From positions 32,906 to 96,905 of the forward strand of contig JAAEAF010003366.1 in assembly GCA_011037195.1 (NCBI GenBank): 64,000 nt of DNA. The letters run 5' to 3'. This stretch comes from Triatoma infestans (taxonomy: Eukaryota; Arthropoda; Insecta; Hemiptera; Reduviidae). Positions 11,250 to 22,286 of the stretch are shown one piece after another (position 1 is the stretch's first letter; each line of letters begins with the position of its first letter). A program made the position numbers and the translations under genes. Under the pieces are notes generated by a model. That model had not been told where the DNA came from and did no database searches. It was given only the letters and a program-made list of their open reading frames with translations.

Positions 11250-13000
11250 TCCCCCACTCTACTAGTTCATACAGCTCCAGTTTATAATTCCATTTTAAAC
11301 TAATATTTTCACAAATAAATTCCTATGTAGGCACTGAATAAAATTTTACGAAATTTTACTAAAATATTAATAAGGTCTATGCCTATAACTCTGCAACAAT
11401 TTGAATAAAAAAACACATTAGTACCTTATGAAAAATTAAAAGATTTAAGAGCCGACGTGAATACACTAGTGACTGTAAACCAAACTCGATTATAGCTTTA
11501 TTATGGTTCATTAAATCTATTTTTTACTTTTTGTTTAGTTTATGATTAGTTAATTATAGAATAGCATACATAGTTGATTATAAAATACTATAGTATTATT
11601 TAGAAGGGATGAATATCTTCTAAACGTCGAAGGGAAATAAAAAAACAATTATCAAGAATTGAGAAGTTACAGTGTGCCTAATTTTCAACTTAAATATTTT
11701 TGTTTTTATTTGCCGCTATAGTGCAATTTTTCGTGAATTTTGCGTCAGCCTTTTACAGAAGCTTGTATATTAATAAAATAATAATCATGGTATATTTAAG
11801 AGTTACACTAAACAACAAACGTTAGCAAAGAAATGTAGTCTAATAGAAAATCCAAATTGTATGAAATGGATAAATTTCATAACCCTACCCTTGTAGGACA
11901 TAGCAAGAAAGCAGATGCTCCCTGACCATCGGCTGTCCTGTGTCTCAAAGTGAGCGGTAGATGGACGTGCCAGAAAGGTACTTATAAAAAAGTGTAAAAT
12001 AAAATAATTATAGTGTACATATCCTCTTGTTTAATACTGAAAGCAATAAGTAAAAACAGTTTGAAGAAATTTGTTCATTTTAGTATTGTGGTCACGGGAA
12101 AGTAATTTTACACCATTTTTACTTTTTTAAGTATCATCAAGATTCTAATTTTATTTTCGCTATGAAAACTACCTTGTATTATCAGATATACAATACATTA
12201 GCAAGTAGATATTACAATAAAAGATAGTTTTAAAAGTATGGATTCTGGAGTATATCATTTTATAAAAAGCAGGCATAAAATGTCTGTCTATGTCTACAGA
12301 ATGAGTTTTATGTAAATTGTGACAATGTTACACTTGAGATATGGCGTGAGATTGGTTGGATGGTAGCGCTGTGGGTAAATGTGGAGAGCGGAATCCATCG
12401 GAGTTACTAAGTGGATGGGACTTGATAAAAAAAAAAGAAATGTACAGTCAGATTATTATGGTGTATGGCCATACCTACCTTATGGAAGTCCTAATTATTT
12501 TATATTATTTATTTATTTATTAGTGCTTATACACAGAGCAGAGAGTTGGCATTTTATAAATTTTCAGCTGTTACAAAGCTAGGTAGAAAAATTAAATGTT
12601 AACTTTGAAACGAAAGTATAAATCCAAACAAATATAAGCAATAGACATATTTTTAAATCAAAGAATCAAAGATAGAGAAAAATCTTTAAAATACATATAA
12701 AAAAATAATTAGCAAACTTGATAGTGATTACTATTAAATATCTAGAAATCTTATAATAATGTAACAATAGTAAAAATAAAAGAAAAAAAAAATACTATCG
12801 TTTGTATTTTGGGAGTAGCCCATAATGACAACAGATTTCAATTATTTCTAATTAACCAGAAACTAAATAAACTTACTTCTGACATAAATGTGTCTTGTTT
12901 TAAGTCCAATAAACAAAAAATGAAATTCCTAACAATAAATAAAAATCAATTACTCCTTTAATTCTCTTAATCTCAGGCTGTTAACACAAAACAGATAGAT
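11250..13000. other. AT-rich region, no gene recognised
   Basis: Only a second copy of a short dispersed repeat (about 11775-11850) was recognised. A 67-codon frame at 12379-12582 lacks any domain and is not called. The stretch at 11870-11990 is less AT-rich than its surroundings but shows no known feature. Confidence 0.5.
11775..11850 (+). repeat. Dispersed repeat, copy 2
   Basis: This matches the 4.9-kb copy through 'tttaagagttacacta' and 'caaacgttagca', continuing weakly on both sides. The short length suggests remnants of one element family. Confidence 0.5.
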
Positions 13001-13525
13001 AGAATTCAACATATTTATATCATCCAGATCTTGGAGAACCTAAGTGTTAGAGCTATTTGACAATATATTGAGATAAAAATTTCCTTCTTTCTTCTGTTAG
13101 TGAAGGACATAAAACAGCATGTGTTGCAAACTGACTCTATCATTTCCGCACAATTTACATTGCATCTCTGTTGCGAATGTGGACATCTCCTAGCCAATTT
13201 TTATTGAAAAATATTTCATGCTGGCCAGTCTAAGCTTGAGCCAGCACTCCCAGCTTATCAAAAGCACAATTAATATTCTAATACTACCATCCACCTCTGT
13301 GAAATGGTACAATAAGAGCCCTTGAGATATTAACCTTTAACTTTGACATTAACCTTTAACCTTTAACCAGAGATTGACATTACAGCTCCTTTATACATAT
13401 TACTTAAAATCTTTATACTAACACCTTGAGCCTACAATTTATCCCATAACTTACCATGGAAACAGAGTCGAACGCACGCTGAAACTCAACAAAAATTCCA
13501 AAGACGGGGCTTTTTTTTGTTTAAA

Positions 13526-13774
13526 TTAATATTTATACTGCAAATATAAGGCAAATATAGCGTCCCGGCATCCTCTCCCTACACGAAAACCCATTTGCTC
13601 TTCGGGTATTAATTTCCTGTTCTCTGACCACGACAATAGTCTTTTATTAATAATAGAAGTGAAAAGTTTTATTACATTAAAAATAGCAATACCTCTTTTT
13701 ATCTTGCGGATCCCCTTTCTTAAACAAAAGTTTCGTTTTAATTTTGTGCCATTCCGTTGGTAAATGTTCTCCAC
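13526..13774 (-). pseudogene. LINE reverse transcriptase fragment
   Basis: The 82-residue piece contains the fingers/palm region: TKLKRNFCLRKGIRK, then KLFTSIINKRLLSWSENRKLIPEEQ and GFRVGRGCRDAIFAL, which match the conserved LINE blocks 'LTSxLNxRL', 'IPEEQxGFR' and 'GRGCxDxIF'. The YADD block that should follow is missing. A local frame change breaks the N-terminal side. Confidence 0.8.
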
Positions 13775-14687
13775 TCCAAATTCTGTTAAATAAATTTAAT
13801 AAATAATGCAACCAAGGTGGCGGTAAATTTTTACAACACTCGTTCGAAAGTAAATAAATTCCAGTAGCTTTTTTATTTTTAGAACTATTAATACTATCAA
13901 TGAGTCATTAAGTGTGATTTCCCATCTAAATCAGGGTAGAAAAAAATAAAGAAATATTGGATTTGCGACTATATCAGAAGGTGATATGATTGAAATAAAA
14001 ATTAATATTAAATTAAAATAAATATTAATTTCCCACTCTTCAAAAGTAAGTGGGATTTTGTGACGCTTTCTTGATCGAACAACATTTACAGCTTTTCAAA
14101 ACTCTGCAGAGTTTTTCTTGTCTCTCAATGCTAACTGAATCTGATCAAAGTAATCCTTTTTACATTTTTGAACTAAATTTTTTTATGATTTTTTTCGATT
14201 CCAGATAACAAAGTTTTAAATCATTCCTAAACGAATTTCTTTTACATAATTGAAGCAAATTGTTTAATTCTTGTTTTGCTATCATACACTCCTTTGAATA
14301 CCATTGATTTTTTTTTCTTTACTATCTACTTTAACCGTTTTTATAAGATCTCTTTCAATCATAGCATTTTACATGGTACTATAGGGATTATTATAAAGCG
14401 AATGTACACAATCACTATTGAAAAAAATGTTGTTACTAAAATGCATAACATTATGAAAATCAATTAATTTCAATGGATTTCTATCAATTACTTTTATAAA
14501 TTCACTAATTGAACCTTTATTGCTATAATTAATACCAAAATTAAAGGCTCTAAGAGACAATGAACAAAGAAAATGGTCAGAAATACCTGATAAAGTATGG
14601 ACATAAAAATGATGTTGTGGTGGTTGGTTCCGCAGAGCTGGAAAGCATCAGAGACATTTTCCGTGGTAGCCTGCTTCATTTTGTGGT

Positions 14688-14725
14688 CATCGACCGGTTT
14701 CGGGCGTTCGCCTATTTTCAGGATG
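14688..14725 (-). ncRNA. Hammerhead-like ribozyme core, left arm (degenerate)
   Basis: The minus strand reads CATC, then CTGAAAA (the core should be CTGANGA, so one G is lost), then the hairpin GGC-GAAC-GCC, GAAA, CCGGTC and GATG. The flanking CATC/GATG can form stem I. The core change probably abolishes cleavage. The motif is described from sequence only. Confidence 0.35.
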
Positions 14726-14845
14726 CGTTTTTCAGACAGTGTGACAACACAGACTTGCACAGAGCAAATTCAGTTTTACAACTGAATGGTAAAATACAAG
14801 TGGTAAAATAGTGGGAAATACAGTGGTCACACTGTCTGAAAAACG

Positions 14846-14883
14846 CATCCTGAAGATGGGAGAACGCCCGAAACCGGTCGATG
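14846..14883 (+). ncRNA. Hammerhead-like ribozyme core, right arm
   Basis: In order: CATC (stem I), CTGAAGA (fits C3-U-G-A-N-G-A9), T, a GGG/CCC hairpin, GAAA, CC-GG (stem III with no loop), UC as the NUH site, and GATG closing stem I. The parts match a minimal type I hammerhead with a very short stem III, which would need dimers to fold well. An extra U between A9 and stem II departs from the classical motif. No activity is implied. Confidence 0.45.
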
Positions 14884-15599
14884 ACCACAAAATGAAGCAG
14901 GCTACCACGGAAAATGTCTCTGATAAAAATGAATGGCAATCACCATAGTTCCATAAGAAGCCCATACATGATCGACAATACTGCAACCCTGCTGACTTAC
15001 AAATGTGAAGTTTGAGGGCATATCGCTGATTGAGCGACCGTTGCAAACGAATAGTCCGAGTTCTTCCATCATTTGTACCAGATTACTTCCTCTATTATTC
15101 CTCACTGAGTCTCGAGTTAACATCACACCAGCTAACGAAGATCTCGAGGAAATACTTCATCCTCAAATGAATTCAAATTATCAATACGAGAATTAAAGTC
15201 TCCACCAATTACGATGTCATATTGACCATAAAGGGATTTTGTCCGATAAATCGGTACTAAACATTTCCAAAAATATATTTCCTTCACTAACTGGCTTACA
15301 ATAAACTACACCCAAGACTAAAACAGTTTATTGAATTTCAATTACTACGCATAGAAAGTACTCCTTGCAATAATAACATCAATATTAGATCTTAATGCTC
15401 TATCGATCAATGATACCACCGCTCGCACGACCTTTATTAAAACATTTTGAAACTGGAGAATGTATAAGTTCATAATCACTCAAGAAATTTAGCTTTAGCC
15501 AGGCGAAGATAGGTTATTTCAGATAGGTGGTCAGCTAAATTTTTCAGACAGTTAATCCTTTTATGTCATTTGGATTTGTTATGTTCGTATTGCATTCTA

Positions 15600-16025
15600 A
15601 ATTTTTTATTAAAATATTACACATCTGGGATCCATGTTGAAAACAAATTTGCAAAATATGAAGTCACATTAACTGGACTTGCAACCTATTAATGTAAGTA
15701 CCTCAATTACCTTTCCTACATTTGAATGATAAGCTTTAATTAATGCTTCACTTAGTTGAAAAACCTCCATATAAGCAATATCTGCGCAATGATCCAATGA
15801 ATTACAAATCCACATACTATTAAGGAATGATCTACATCATTGATATCCATTATATGTTTTGTTATCATATTAGAAATAAAATTTGAACTATTTGCTACTA
15901 AAGTGAATTACGTGAGGGGATTGATAGGCAACAATCGGGCATTGCATTTCTTGCATCCTGAAAATTATCATATAAAACGAAATTAACGTATAATTATTTT
16001 TTTTAAAAATTAGAAAGATAAAATT
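15600..16025. other. Unassigned stretch upstream of the second LINE
   Basis: This could hold the decayed 5' part of the LINE (ORF1 would lie here on the minus strand), but no motif supports it. Confidence 0.3.
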
Positions 16026-16027
16026 TT

Positions 16028-16163
16028 ACCTAAAATGTAAAAATGTAAAATGTAAAATTTTACCATGAAATGTAAAATGTAAAATTTTACCATGAAATGT
16101 AAAATGTAAAATTTTACCATGAAATGTAAAATGTAAAATTTTACCATGAAATGTAAAATGAAT
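16028..16163 (+). repeat. Tandem repeat, about 27-bp unit, 4-5 copies
   Basis: The unit 'aaatgtaaaatgtaaaat' plus 'tttaccatg' is repeated almost without change. On the minus strand it yields a repeated MVKFYILHF peptide, an artefact of the repeat rather than a gene. Confidence 0.9.
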
Positions 16164-16289
16164 GTGCAATCCGAGGAATTTACTTTATCTAGGATCGCAT
16201 TTACTTCTTGCACTTCATATTCTTTTCTCGAAAAAAGATTGATTAAATCTGCAATTGCAGATTTAAAGCTCGATGCTGCTACATCCATA

Positions 16290-16690
16290 ATTTATGATAT
16301 TGCTGAGAATCATTAAATGAAATTTTTAATATCATTTATAGCTTCATTACTACTTTTAAGATTCTTAATGTGTAATAGCACTAGTTCTTTGGTTAACTAT
16401 GGACACATACAATTACACAATAGCCAAAAATTCTATAAGGTATCTTGGATTAGATGATACCTGTTTCGACAATTGCTTATGTTTAACGATTACCTATCAA
16501 TAATTGTATATTCTGTTTGATCTGAACTAAAGTCAGAAAGACATTTCAGATTCTGAAAATGAAAGCTTAGTTAATGCTTAAAACAGTGAAATGGCTTAAC
16601 TAAATATTTAATTTAAACTAATAAAAAGAAAACAGTAACATTGCCTCTCATACTGTAGATTGCAACCTTTTTTTCGGTAACTGAAATATC
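16290..16690. other. AT-rich stretch, nothing recognised
   Basis: No exon, repeat or regulatory structure could be supported on either strand. Confidence 0.45.
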
Positions 16691-16734
16691 TATATGTATG
16701 ATCTTTGTTTGGGTGTTCAGTTCAAAAGACCATA

Positions 16735-16945
16735 CTTTTTGGAAAATATGAAGATTTTAGATAAGACTTTATATTTACTAATAAATATTTAGGATTTTCG
16801 AACACTCTCAAACCTGAAGGAAACTAGTTTTGGAAATATGAAGATTTTAGGTTTACTAACAAATATATCGGATTTTTGATTTACTAACAAATATTTAGGA
16901 TTTTCAAACACTCTTATGCTCGAAGGAAACTAATCTACAAATACA
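16735..16945 (+). repeat. Degenerate tandem duplication of an approximately 100-bp unit
   Basis: Two diverged units each run from 'gaaatatgaagattttag' through 'aaatatttaggattttc' and 'aacactct' to 'gaaggaaacta'. The second carries an extra internal copy of the 'tttactaacaaatat' word. Confidence 0.7.
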
Positions 16946-17282
16946 GGGATATTATCAGAAACATTTAAATACATTATTCAAAATGTGGCAATGGTGATTG
17001 ATGTGGAATCCAAATTGTAATGTGATTTGATCCCTCTAGATGGAGGAGTAAAATTGTTTCAAAATAATATTAACGAAAAAAAAAGAAATATAAAAAAAAA
17101 TTTACAGATTAAACAAATTATGTTGTTTCTCTTTGAACAAAATTTACTAACAAATTCTAACAAGGCGGATTATGGGTAAAGTACAACAGAAAGAAAATAA
17201 CAATAACTCCTGATTTCTTTACGTAAAGATTATAGGTAACCCAACTCAATAGTAAAAAAAATGAACCACTTGCTTAGCAGAG

Positions 17283-17300
17283 TTTGGTCCTGAAAAGGGT
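17283..17300 (-). promoter_or_regulatory. Stray, mutated histone 3' stem-loop
   Basis: The minus strand reads GACCCTTTTCAGGACC after a 'TTCAAC' lead. It differs from the H1 stem-loop at 1342 by only two bases, and the lead and following 'ACCAAA' resemble the H1 context. Both changes break pairs, so it is presumably non-functional. No histone coding sequence could be securely recognised upstream, so it is called a relic only. Confidence 0.45.
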
Positions 17301-17601
17301 CGTTGAAATGAAATGCAATTATCCACCAAAATTGTAATATCATGCATAGTACTAAAATTAAATCGTGTTGCTGTTTATAGATTAAACCCGTTACGTCCGC
17401 CTGAAATTTTTTAGTATCTTTTATAGTTTTCAATAGTACTTTTAAGGTTCTTGATTTCTGATAACAGTAGTAGAATATATCTTTACACTAAATAAGTATC
17501 TACCAATTCCAGTTTTTCAAACAATAAACTCCATTTGTGATGATTGTGGTCAAACAGCTCTGGGAAATAATATTTTTACATTTTTGCTTAGAATTAAAGC
17601 G

Positions 17602-17640
17602 GCGATCCATACATTGATTCATAAAAATCGTGGATCGCCG
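17602..17640. repeat. Short perfect inverted repeat
   Basis: 'cggcgatcca' is mirrored by 'tggatcgccg' around a loop of about 20 bases. The stem is more GC-rich than the surroundings. It fits neither a tRNA nor a terminator. Confidence 0.5.
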
Positions 17641-17779
17641 AATTTAGTTCACATAAATGTACTTACATTGCTGGATTTGTTTAAGAAACTCCTATGAAGT
17701 GAGAGAAGCAAAAACAAATCTTCCCGATTGAAAGAAAAATCTATAATCACAATCGATTCATTTTAGAAATATGGCTTGC

Positions 17780-18096
17780 TAAAAGGAAAACGTATGTGAT
17801 AAAAGAAGCAACAATTGTTGCTGTGATTGGTTCCGCAGAGCTGGTAAGCATCAGAAATATTTTCCGTGATAGCCTGCTTCTTTTTGTGGTCATCGCCCGG
17901 TTTAAAAATCGCCCATCATTTATATATAACCTCCTCACATACATACAACCAACAAGTGAGAGTGTAACAGAAACATTACGTTGAAGTGAACTCTCTAGAC
18001 GAACTTGGTGAATTTGCTTTGACGATGGATGAAAATCTGAAACCAGTCAGGAACAAAATCAATATGCATGCTACGACGGATAAAATACCAGATTTT
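17780..18096 (+). mobile_element. Fragments of two inverted-repeat (Penelope-like) families side by side
   Basis: 17826-17905 matches the left end of the 14.6-kb element ('ggttccgcagagctgg' onward). 17960-18095 matches the 61-kb family: 'gtgagagtgtaacagaaac', 'gaacttggtgaatttgct', then 'tatgcatgctacgacgg'. The hammerhead-like core here is worn (TTGACGA...GAAACCAGTC). The join suggests a chimeric or nested insertion. Confidence 0.6.
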
Positions 18097-18099
18097 TTT

Positions 18100-19800
18100 T
18101 TTTAACTTGTAACTGAAGTCGCAAAATTTTAAAATTTCCCTTGGCTCCCCTTATGTTTTTGCATATATTTACTTTTAGTGGTGATTTACTTCTTTTAGAG
18201 AATGGACATTCTCTCTGTGTCTCTCGTTTTGTGCACAAAATAAACTAATAAAACAAATTTGCAAAAAGCTTAAAGTTGCTGTTTTTTTCCTAATGAGACC
18301 AATATGGCGCTTTTAATCCTAAAGTGACTGCAATTGATCACTAATTGAAAATATTTTCAGGCATTAAAAAGCTAGTTTAAAAAATTGCCATATGAGAGCG
18401 GTACTTACCAGACATCCATTTTATAGTTTTACAAACTACCACTAGATAAAAGCACTTAGTGAACAATGCCCCACTTTGAAAGGTTGAAAAATATTTGTCA
18501 AACATTAAAAAGTTAGTTAAAAAAATTACCATAATTTTTACGAATTTTATTCAGCATCTGACAATAATTGAACTGATTGATTCTATACTTTTGTCCACCA
18601 AGTTTTCATTTTCCAATAAGGTACTTTATTTAAAATAATATAAATGAACTTTTTTTTACACTTGACATTTTTTAAAGTAGGGTTTATAGAAAAATATACG
18701 GATTTAACAATTATTTATTTAAAAAATATATATTTAATTGTCCCCTTTTAGTTATTATATTTACATATTCACACCTAAAAAATAAATAAATTACAGCTAA
18801 TCAATTTTGCAAAACGAAGTGACCAGACACTTGTACTAGACACCAAATCAACATAATAAAACACAGGCACTAACCATAAAACTGTTTCAGATATGACATG
18901 GCTAAAAAACTAAGAACAGGAGCCGCATCGCTCAAATACCCTTATCTCTGTAAGGGTGGAAAATGAAGAAGAGGAAAGAGGGTGCAGAAAGCCTGATGAA
19001 AGTTTACAAGGGACATGTCAATTTGAAAAGATAGGGCTGCTTTTTCCACCAACATATTGTCAGCTGGGGGCAATTAGAAGCCATAAATAGATATTAATGT
19101 CAACATGTTGGTTTTTTCTAGCCCTCAAAACAAAATAACTGGTTAATGCAAAAACACAAAACAAATAATATCAATTGTAAATTTATATAAATAAATTATA
19201 AACATTCTATAATTGCACATTCTTTAATTGTAACATTTATTCTTTGGCAATACATAAAATTATATAGCTAAAAATTAATATACTTGTATACATGACTCTC
19301 TTATATATATAGTTTTATTTTATAAAACAGTGAATGTTTCATATTAGCTTTTTTTTTTTAATTATATGAATGGCCACAATGGGTGCTAGTTTTTTTATTT
19401 GGGTACATATTTTGATTAGCTATTACCACCACTTAAAGAAAGAAAAACAAAAAAAATTAATAATTAATAAAATACGAGTATATTCAAATCACAATTAAAT
19501 TTTTTCTTTTTTAAATTAGAGTTAAAAAAAACGTCTTCTTTCCACAGACTTGATAAAATCTTTATTCAACATCTCTCTAAACATTCTCAATACTCTGTAC
19601 TTTATATAACATTTTACACGCAAAGAGAACTAATTATAAAAACAATATTGAATAATATTATCAACATTTTTTTTTTTAAACCATTGACTTTTAAAGTTAA
19701 AAAACAAAGAAAGCAATTATATCACATGATTTATTATTTAATAAGGGTAAAACCTGGGCGTTGTTGTGTTGTAAATATGGCAAAAAATATGAAATTATTA
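18100..19800. other. AT-rich region, no gene recognised
   Basis: Long A/T runs and no splice-bounded open frame were seen on either strand. This is 3' flank of the P450 pseudogene on the minus strand. Confidence 0.5.
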
Positions 19801-20124
19801 CCATTTTATCGTAGATGAAATCTAAATTTCATAGTATCATATGATAAGGCTAAATTTCCAAAAGGCACTTTATAATATTCCAATGAAATAAAACTGTTTC
19901 ATCTGGAAAGCGTAGCGAAGGAAACAAATTGTGTCATCTTATTACCCATACATGATCTTCGACCACCTCCAAGTGGTAAAAAATCATCTTTGGCTTTATT
20001 AATCTTTCTTCTTCCGACAGAAATCTTTCTGGCGTAAATTTCTCTGGTTCTGTCCATAATTCAGTGCTCATGTTCAGCGTGTAATTGTTTAGAAATATGA
20101 GCGTGCCTTTTTCAACTTTGTATC

Positions 20125-20862
20125 CTGGACGAAAACAAATAAATTTTTATTTTATGAAATATTTCAAATGTTAGTTTAACTACATATTATTAACAGAGAA
20201 CTCCACAAATTAGCGTTTTAGAATTAAGCATTAGGAGGGGCAAAATGACTTAGGAATGATCTCTGTCTAAGACAAATCATTCACTTCACTTTTCGTTCAG
20301 ACACAGCTGAATAGGGTTTTAATAATTAAATTTCAAAATATGTCTATAATACTGATTTTAAGTTATGAATAAATAGGCTATTGAAGAATACAGGCCCGGC
20401 CGCCTGTCTCTTTTACGATCGAAATAATAGTTTATTCCCTAGGCCCTAAGGGAATAAATATGTAGTATAAGATCTGAGAAAGACCTGGCCAGCGGTGATA
20501 GTACAAGACACCTTTAAATATTGTCGGTATTCTCTTTGAGGTGCTTATAAAAACGACACCATGCACTAGGAGGTTAGTATAGTTTCACCAACAATTTTCG
20601 ACCAAATGAGTATCTATTGATGAATTGGCAAAAACTCCTATAATATTACTTTTAGGAAAAAAATAGAGCAAAAGTTATTCAAAATTAAATTTTAAGTCAA
20701 TTGCATTAGGTTGAATGTTAACAAATTGTGGGCGAGTCTAATAAAAGTGAATGGAGGTCAAATAGTGCATTACTGGGGATGTTTTAAGAAAAACCCCTCT
20801 ACGAATTAATTTGGAAAAATATGGGTTAATTAATGATTAATAAATATATTTTGAATTCTCAC
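20125..20862 (-). other. Last intron of the CYP307 pseudogene
   Basis: The donor GTGAG follows '...GTAGCAG' at 20863 and the acceptor 'TTTTCGTCCAG' precedes 20124. Splicing here would give a conserved AGYKVEKG junction. Nothing else was recognised inside. Confidence 0.7.
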
Positions 20863-21375
20863 CTGCTACAGTACCGGTTTGATTAGCCACATGTGGCATT
20901 ATGGCGAAGATACATGTCTAATCGCCTCTAAAATAACCGCTTTAGAATATGGTATATCTGTTCTGTCAGCAAGTGTAATATCTTTACCACAAGATACAGC
21001 GTCCACTTCATCTTGTATTCTTTTTTGTATGTCTGGTAAAAATGAATTAAATCCTTATATTTCCACAATCAGATTTTCAGACCACAGCTGAATGTTCATC
21101 AACAATGTCTTCTAATGCAAACAATGCAGTGTGGACAAGGTTGCATTTGGTGATTTCACGTGATCAATCAACGCGTACACATAATCTTCTTGTTCTTAAT
21201 CCAACTTTCCAATTTTTTGTTTATAACACGGGTTTCCATAAATTCTCTGATTTCATGTGACCATTTTCACAATCTTGTTAAATTTTTTGAATGCAATGGT
21301 AAAAGTGCTGCAAGGTAGGAAGTCAGCTGCATATCCTTGATTTACTTCGAAAAAGATTTCATCTAAGTTCCTCAC

Positions 21376-21775
21376 CTATTAACAAAAATATATATACAAC
21401 TGTTTTACTTGATAATATATCAAAACATAACTATTTATTCAATGAATTTATTTTCTTTAATCACATCTTGAAATAAAATGCTCTAAATTAAACAAAGGTA
21501 GTGGGATGAAGTGAAAAGAAATCAACATTTGTTTGCACTAACTGCTTTGGATTTACAATAACTGTTTACTTTTTTAAAAAAGAGAATAAGTTCAATACTT
21601 TCATTATCTCATGCGCTTTTATGCAAAAACTGAGCAATATGTTTCAGAGAAGGCAGATTACATCTATATTAATTAAAAAAAGTGTCTTCTTACTTAAAAC
21701 ATCACAATGAAAAATAAAAATATTTTTAAGTTACTAAATTATTTGTAACAGAAATATTGTGTTGAAGCAATGACA
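21376..21775 (-). other. CYP307 intron, 3' part
   Basis: AT-rich intron sequence ending in the acceptor 'TTGTTAATAG' before exon position 21375. No other feature was seen. Confidence 0.6.
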
Positions 21776-21805
21776 CGAACTTGGTGAATTTGCTCTGTCG
21801 ATGAA
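21776..21805 (+). mobile_element. Left piece of an inverted-repeat family element split by the LTR element
   Basis: 'cacgaacttggtgaatttgc' belongs to the family seen at 18.0 and 61 kb, and it continues at 28288 on the other side of the LTR element. The LTR element therefore landed inside a pre-existing copy. The bases tgaa at 21802-21805 are one half of the target duplication. Confidence 0.75.
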
Positions 21806-22039
21806 AGTTATGACGCATCCATAGGAAAAGTACCAGTGCCGAGACAGCAGAGGCTGCTTTCATATAAATACAGCCGCCGACCAGCAGGCAGTCAGTTCCA
21901 AGCTCACAGCCATACCGTACAGTTCTCAGTTCTCTAGTAGTACTCAATATTAACCAGTGCCTTAAGCTTATTGTAATATTGTAATTTAAATAAAATCTCT
22001 TTTTTTAAAAAGAAACTTCCAGGTTCCTGAAATATAACT
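21806..22039 (+). repeat. 5' LTR
   Basis: It carries a TATA element (tataaata, 21863-21870), an initiator-like tcagtt at 21892-21897 about 30 bases downstream, and a polyadenylation signal aataaa at 21989-21994. It starts with agttatgacg and ends with atataact. Confidence 0.95.
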
Positions 22040-22056
22040 GGCGCCCGCGAACAGGG
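22039..22056 (+). promoter_or_regulatory. Primer binding site (tRNA-Lys-like)
   Basis: TGGCGCCC begins with the last T of the LTR, the one-base overlap common in errantiviruses, and continues CGCGAACAGGG. TGGCGCCC is complementary to the 3' end of tRNA-Lys and related tRNAs. The exact tRNA is an inference. Confidence 0.75.
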
Positions 22057-22286
22057 ACTGCGAAGGCTCAAGTCTAGTGCGACCATTTGTCTCACAGTGC
22101 GACCATTTGTCCCACATCAAAGAAGACTAGAAGCTCCCACATCAGTGGCTTATTCGCAGCTCTCCACCTACAGGAACCAGGACCATCCTCAGACAACCGA
22201 AGAACAGCAAGCTGGCGAGTCAACAAGCAAGCAAACCTGTAAGTAGCTCATCTATCCTCAAACCATCCAAATTAGTTATCCCAGAA

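Larger units (their letters stand above)
6030..11250 (-). mobile_element. Nearly full-length decayed LINE with two ORFs
   Basis: Read on the minus strand the order is ORF1 (about 11191 to 10294), then ORF2 with an AP-like endonuclease (about 10233-9500), reverse transcriptase (about 8800-7870) and a C-terminal zinc knuckle (about 6250-6180), ending with a TGA at 6041-6043. Coding similarity is carried across many frameshifts and stops, so this is an old, inactive copy. An inverted-repeat element at 6970-7867 splits the reverse transcriptase. The clade resembles CR1/I-type insect LINEs with an L1-like ORF1; the exact clade is an inference. Confidence 0.85.
14613..14922. mobile_element. 310-bp inverted-repeat element with hammerhead-like arms (Penelope-like derivative)
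   Basis: Two near-perfect inverted arms (about 14650-14747 and 14825-14922) surround a short centre. The direct repeat 'ataaaaatga' at 14603-14612 and 14923-14932 is a 10-bp target duplication, and removing the insert rejoins the LINE endonuclease frame. The left end extends about 35 bases beyond the mirror of the right end, so the two ends are unequal. Variable-length target duplications, unequal inverted ends and hammerhead-type cores are features of Penelope-like elements; assignment to that class is an inference. No coding sequence is present. Confidence 0.75.
13030..15600 (-). mobile_element. Second decayed LINE, internally deleted
   Basis: On the minus strand an AP-endonuclease part lies at about 15.2-14.94 kb (GGDFNSRID, then GLFVCNGRS and VDHVWASYG), resuming at about 14.6 kb with SGISDHF. 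A reverse transcriptase part follows at about 13.86-13.53 kb and a C-terminal zinc knuckle at about 13.14-13.08 kb (CKLCGNDRVSLQHMLFY in one frame). The distance from fingers to knuckle is too short for a full polymerase, so a block has been deleted. An inverted-repeat element at 14613-14922 interrupts it. Confidence 0.8.

Noticed and set aside
16010..16288. 92-codon minus-strand frame with repeated MVKFYILHF
   Set aside because: The peptide repeat is the translation of a 27-bp tandem repeat. The remaining N-terminal part has no recognisable domain.
17230..17433. Possible histone H4 pseudogene upstream of the stray stem-loop
   Set aside because: Only a GLIY word and a few residues resemble H4 and the spacing to the stem-loop is wrong, so only the stem-loop relic is reported.
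20879..21091. 70-codon plus-strand frame
   Set aside because: It is antisense to the CYP307 K-helix exon.
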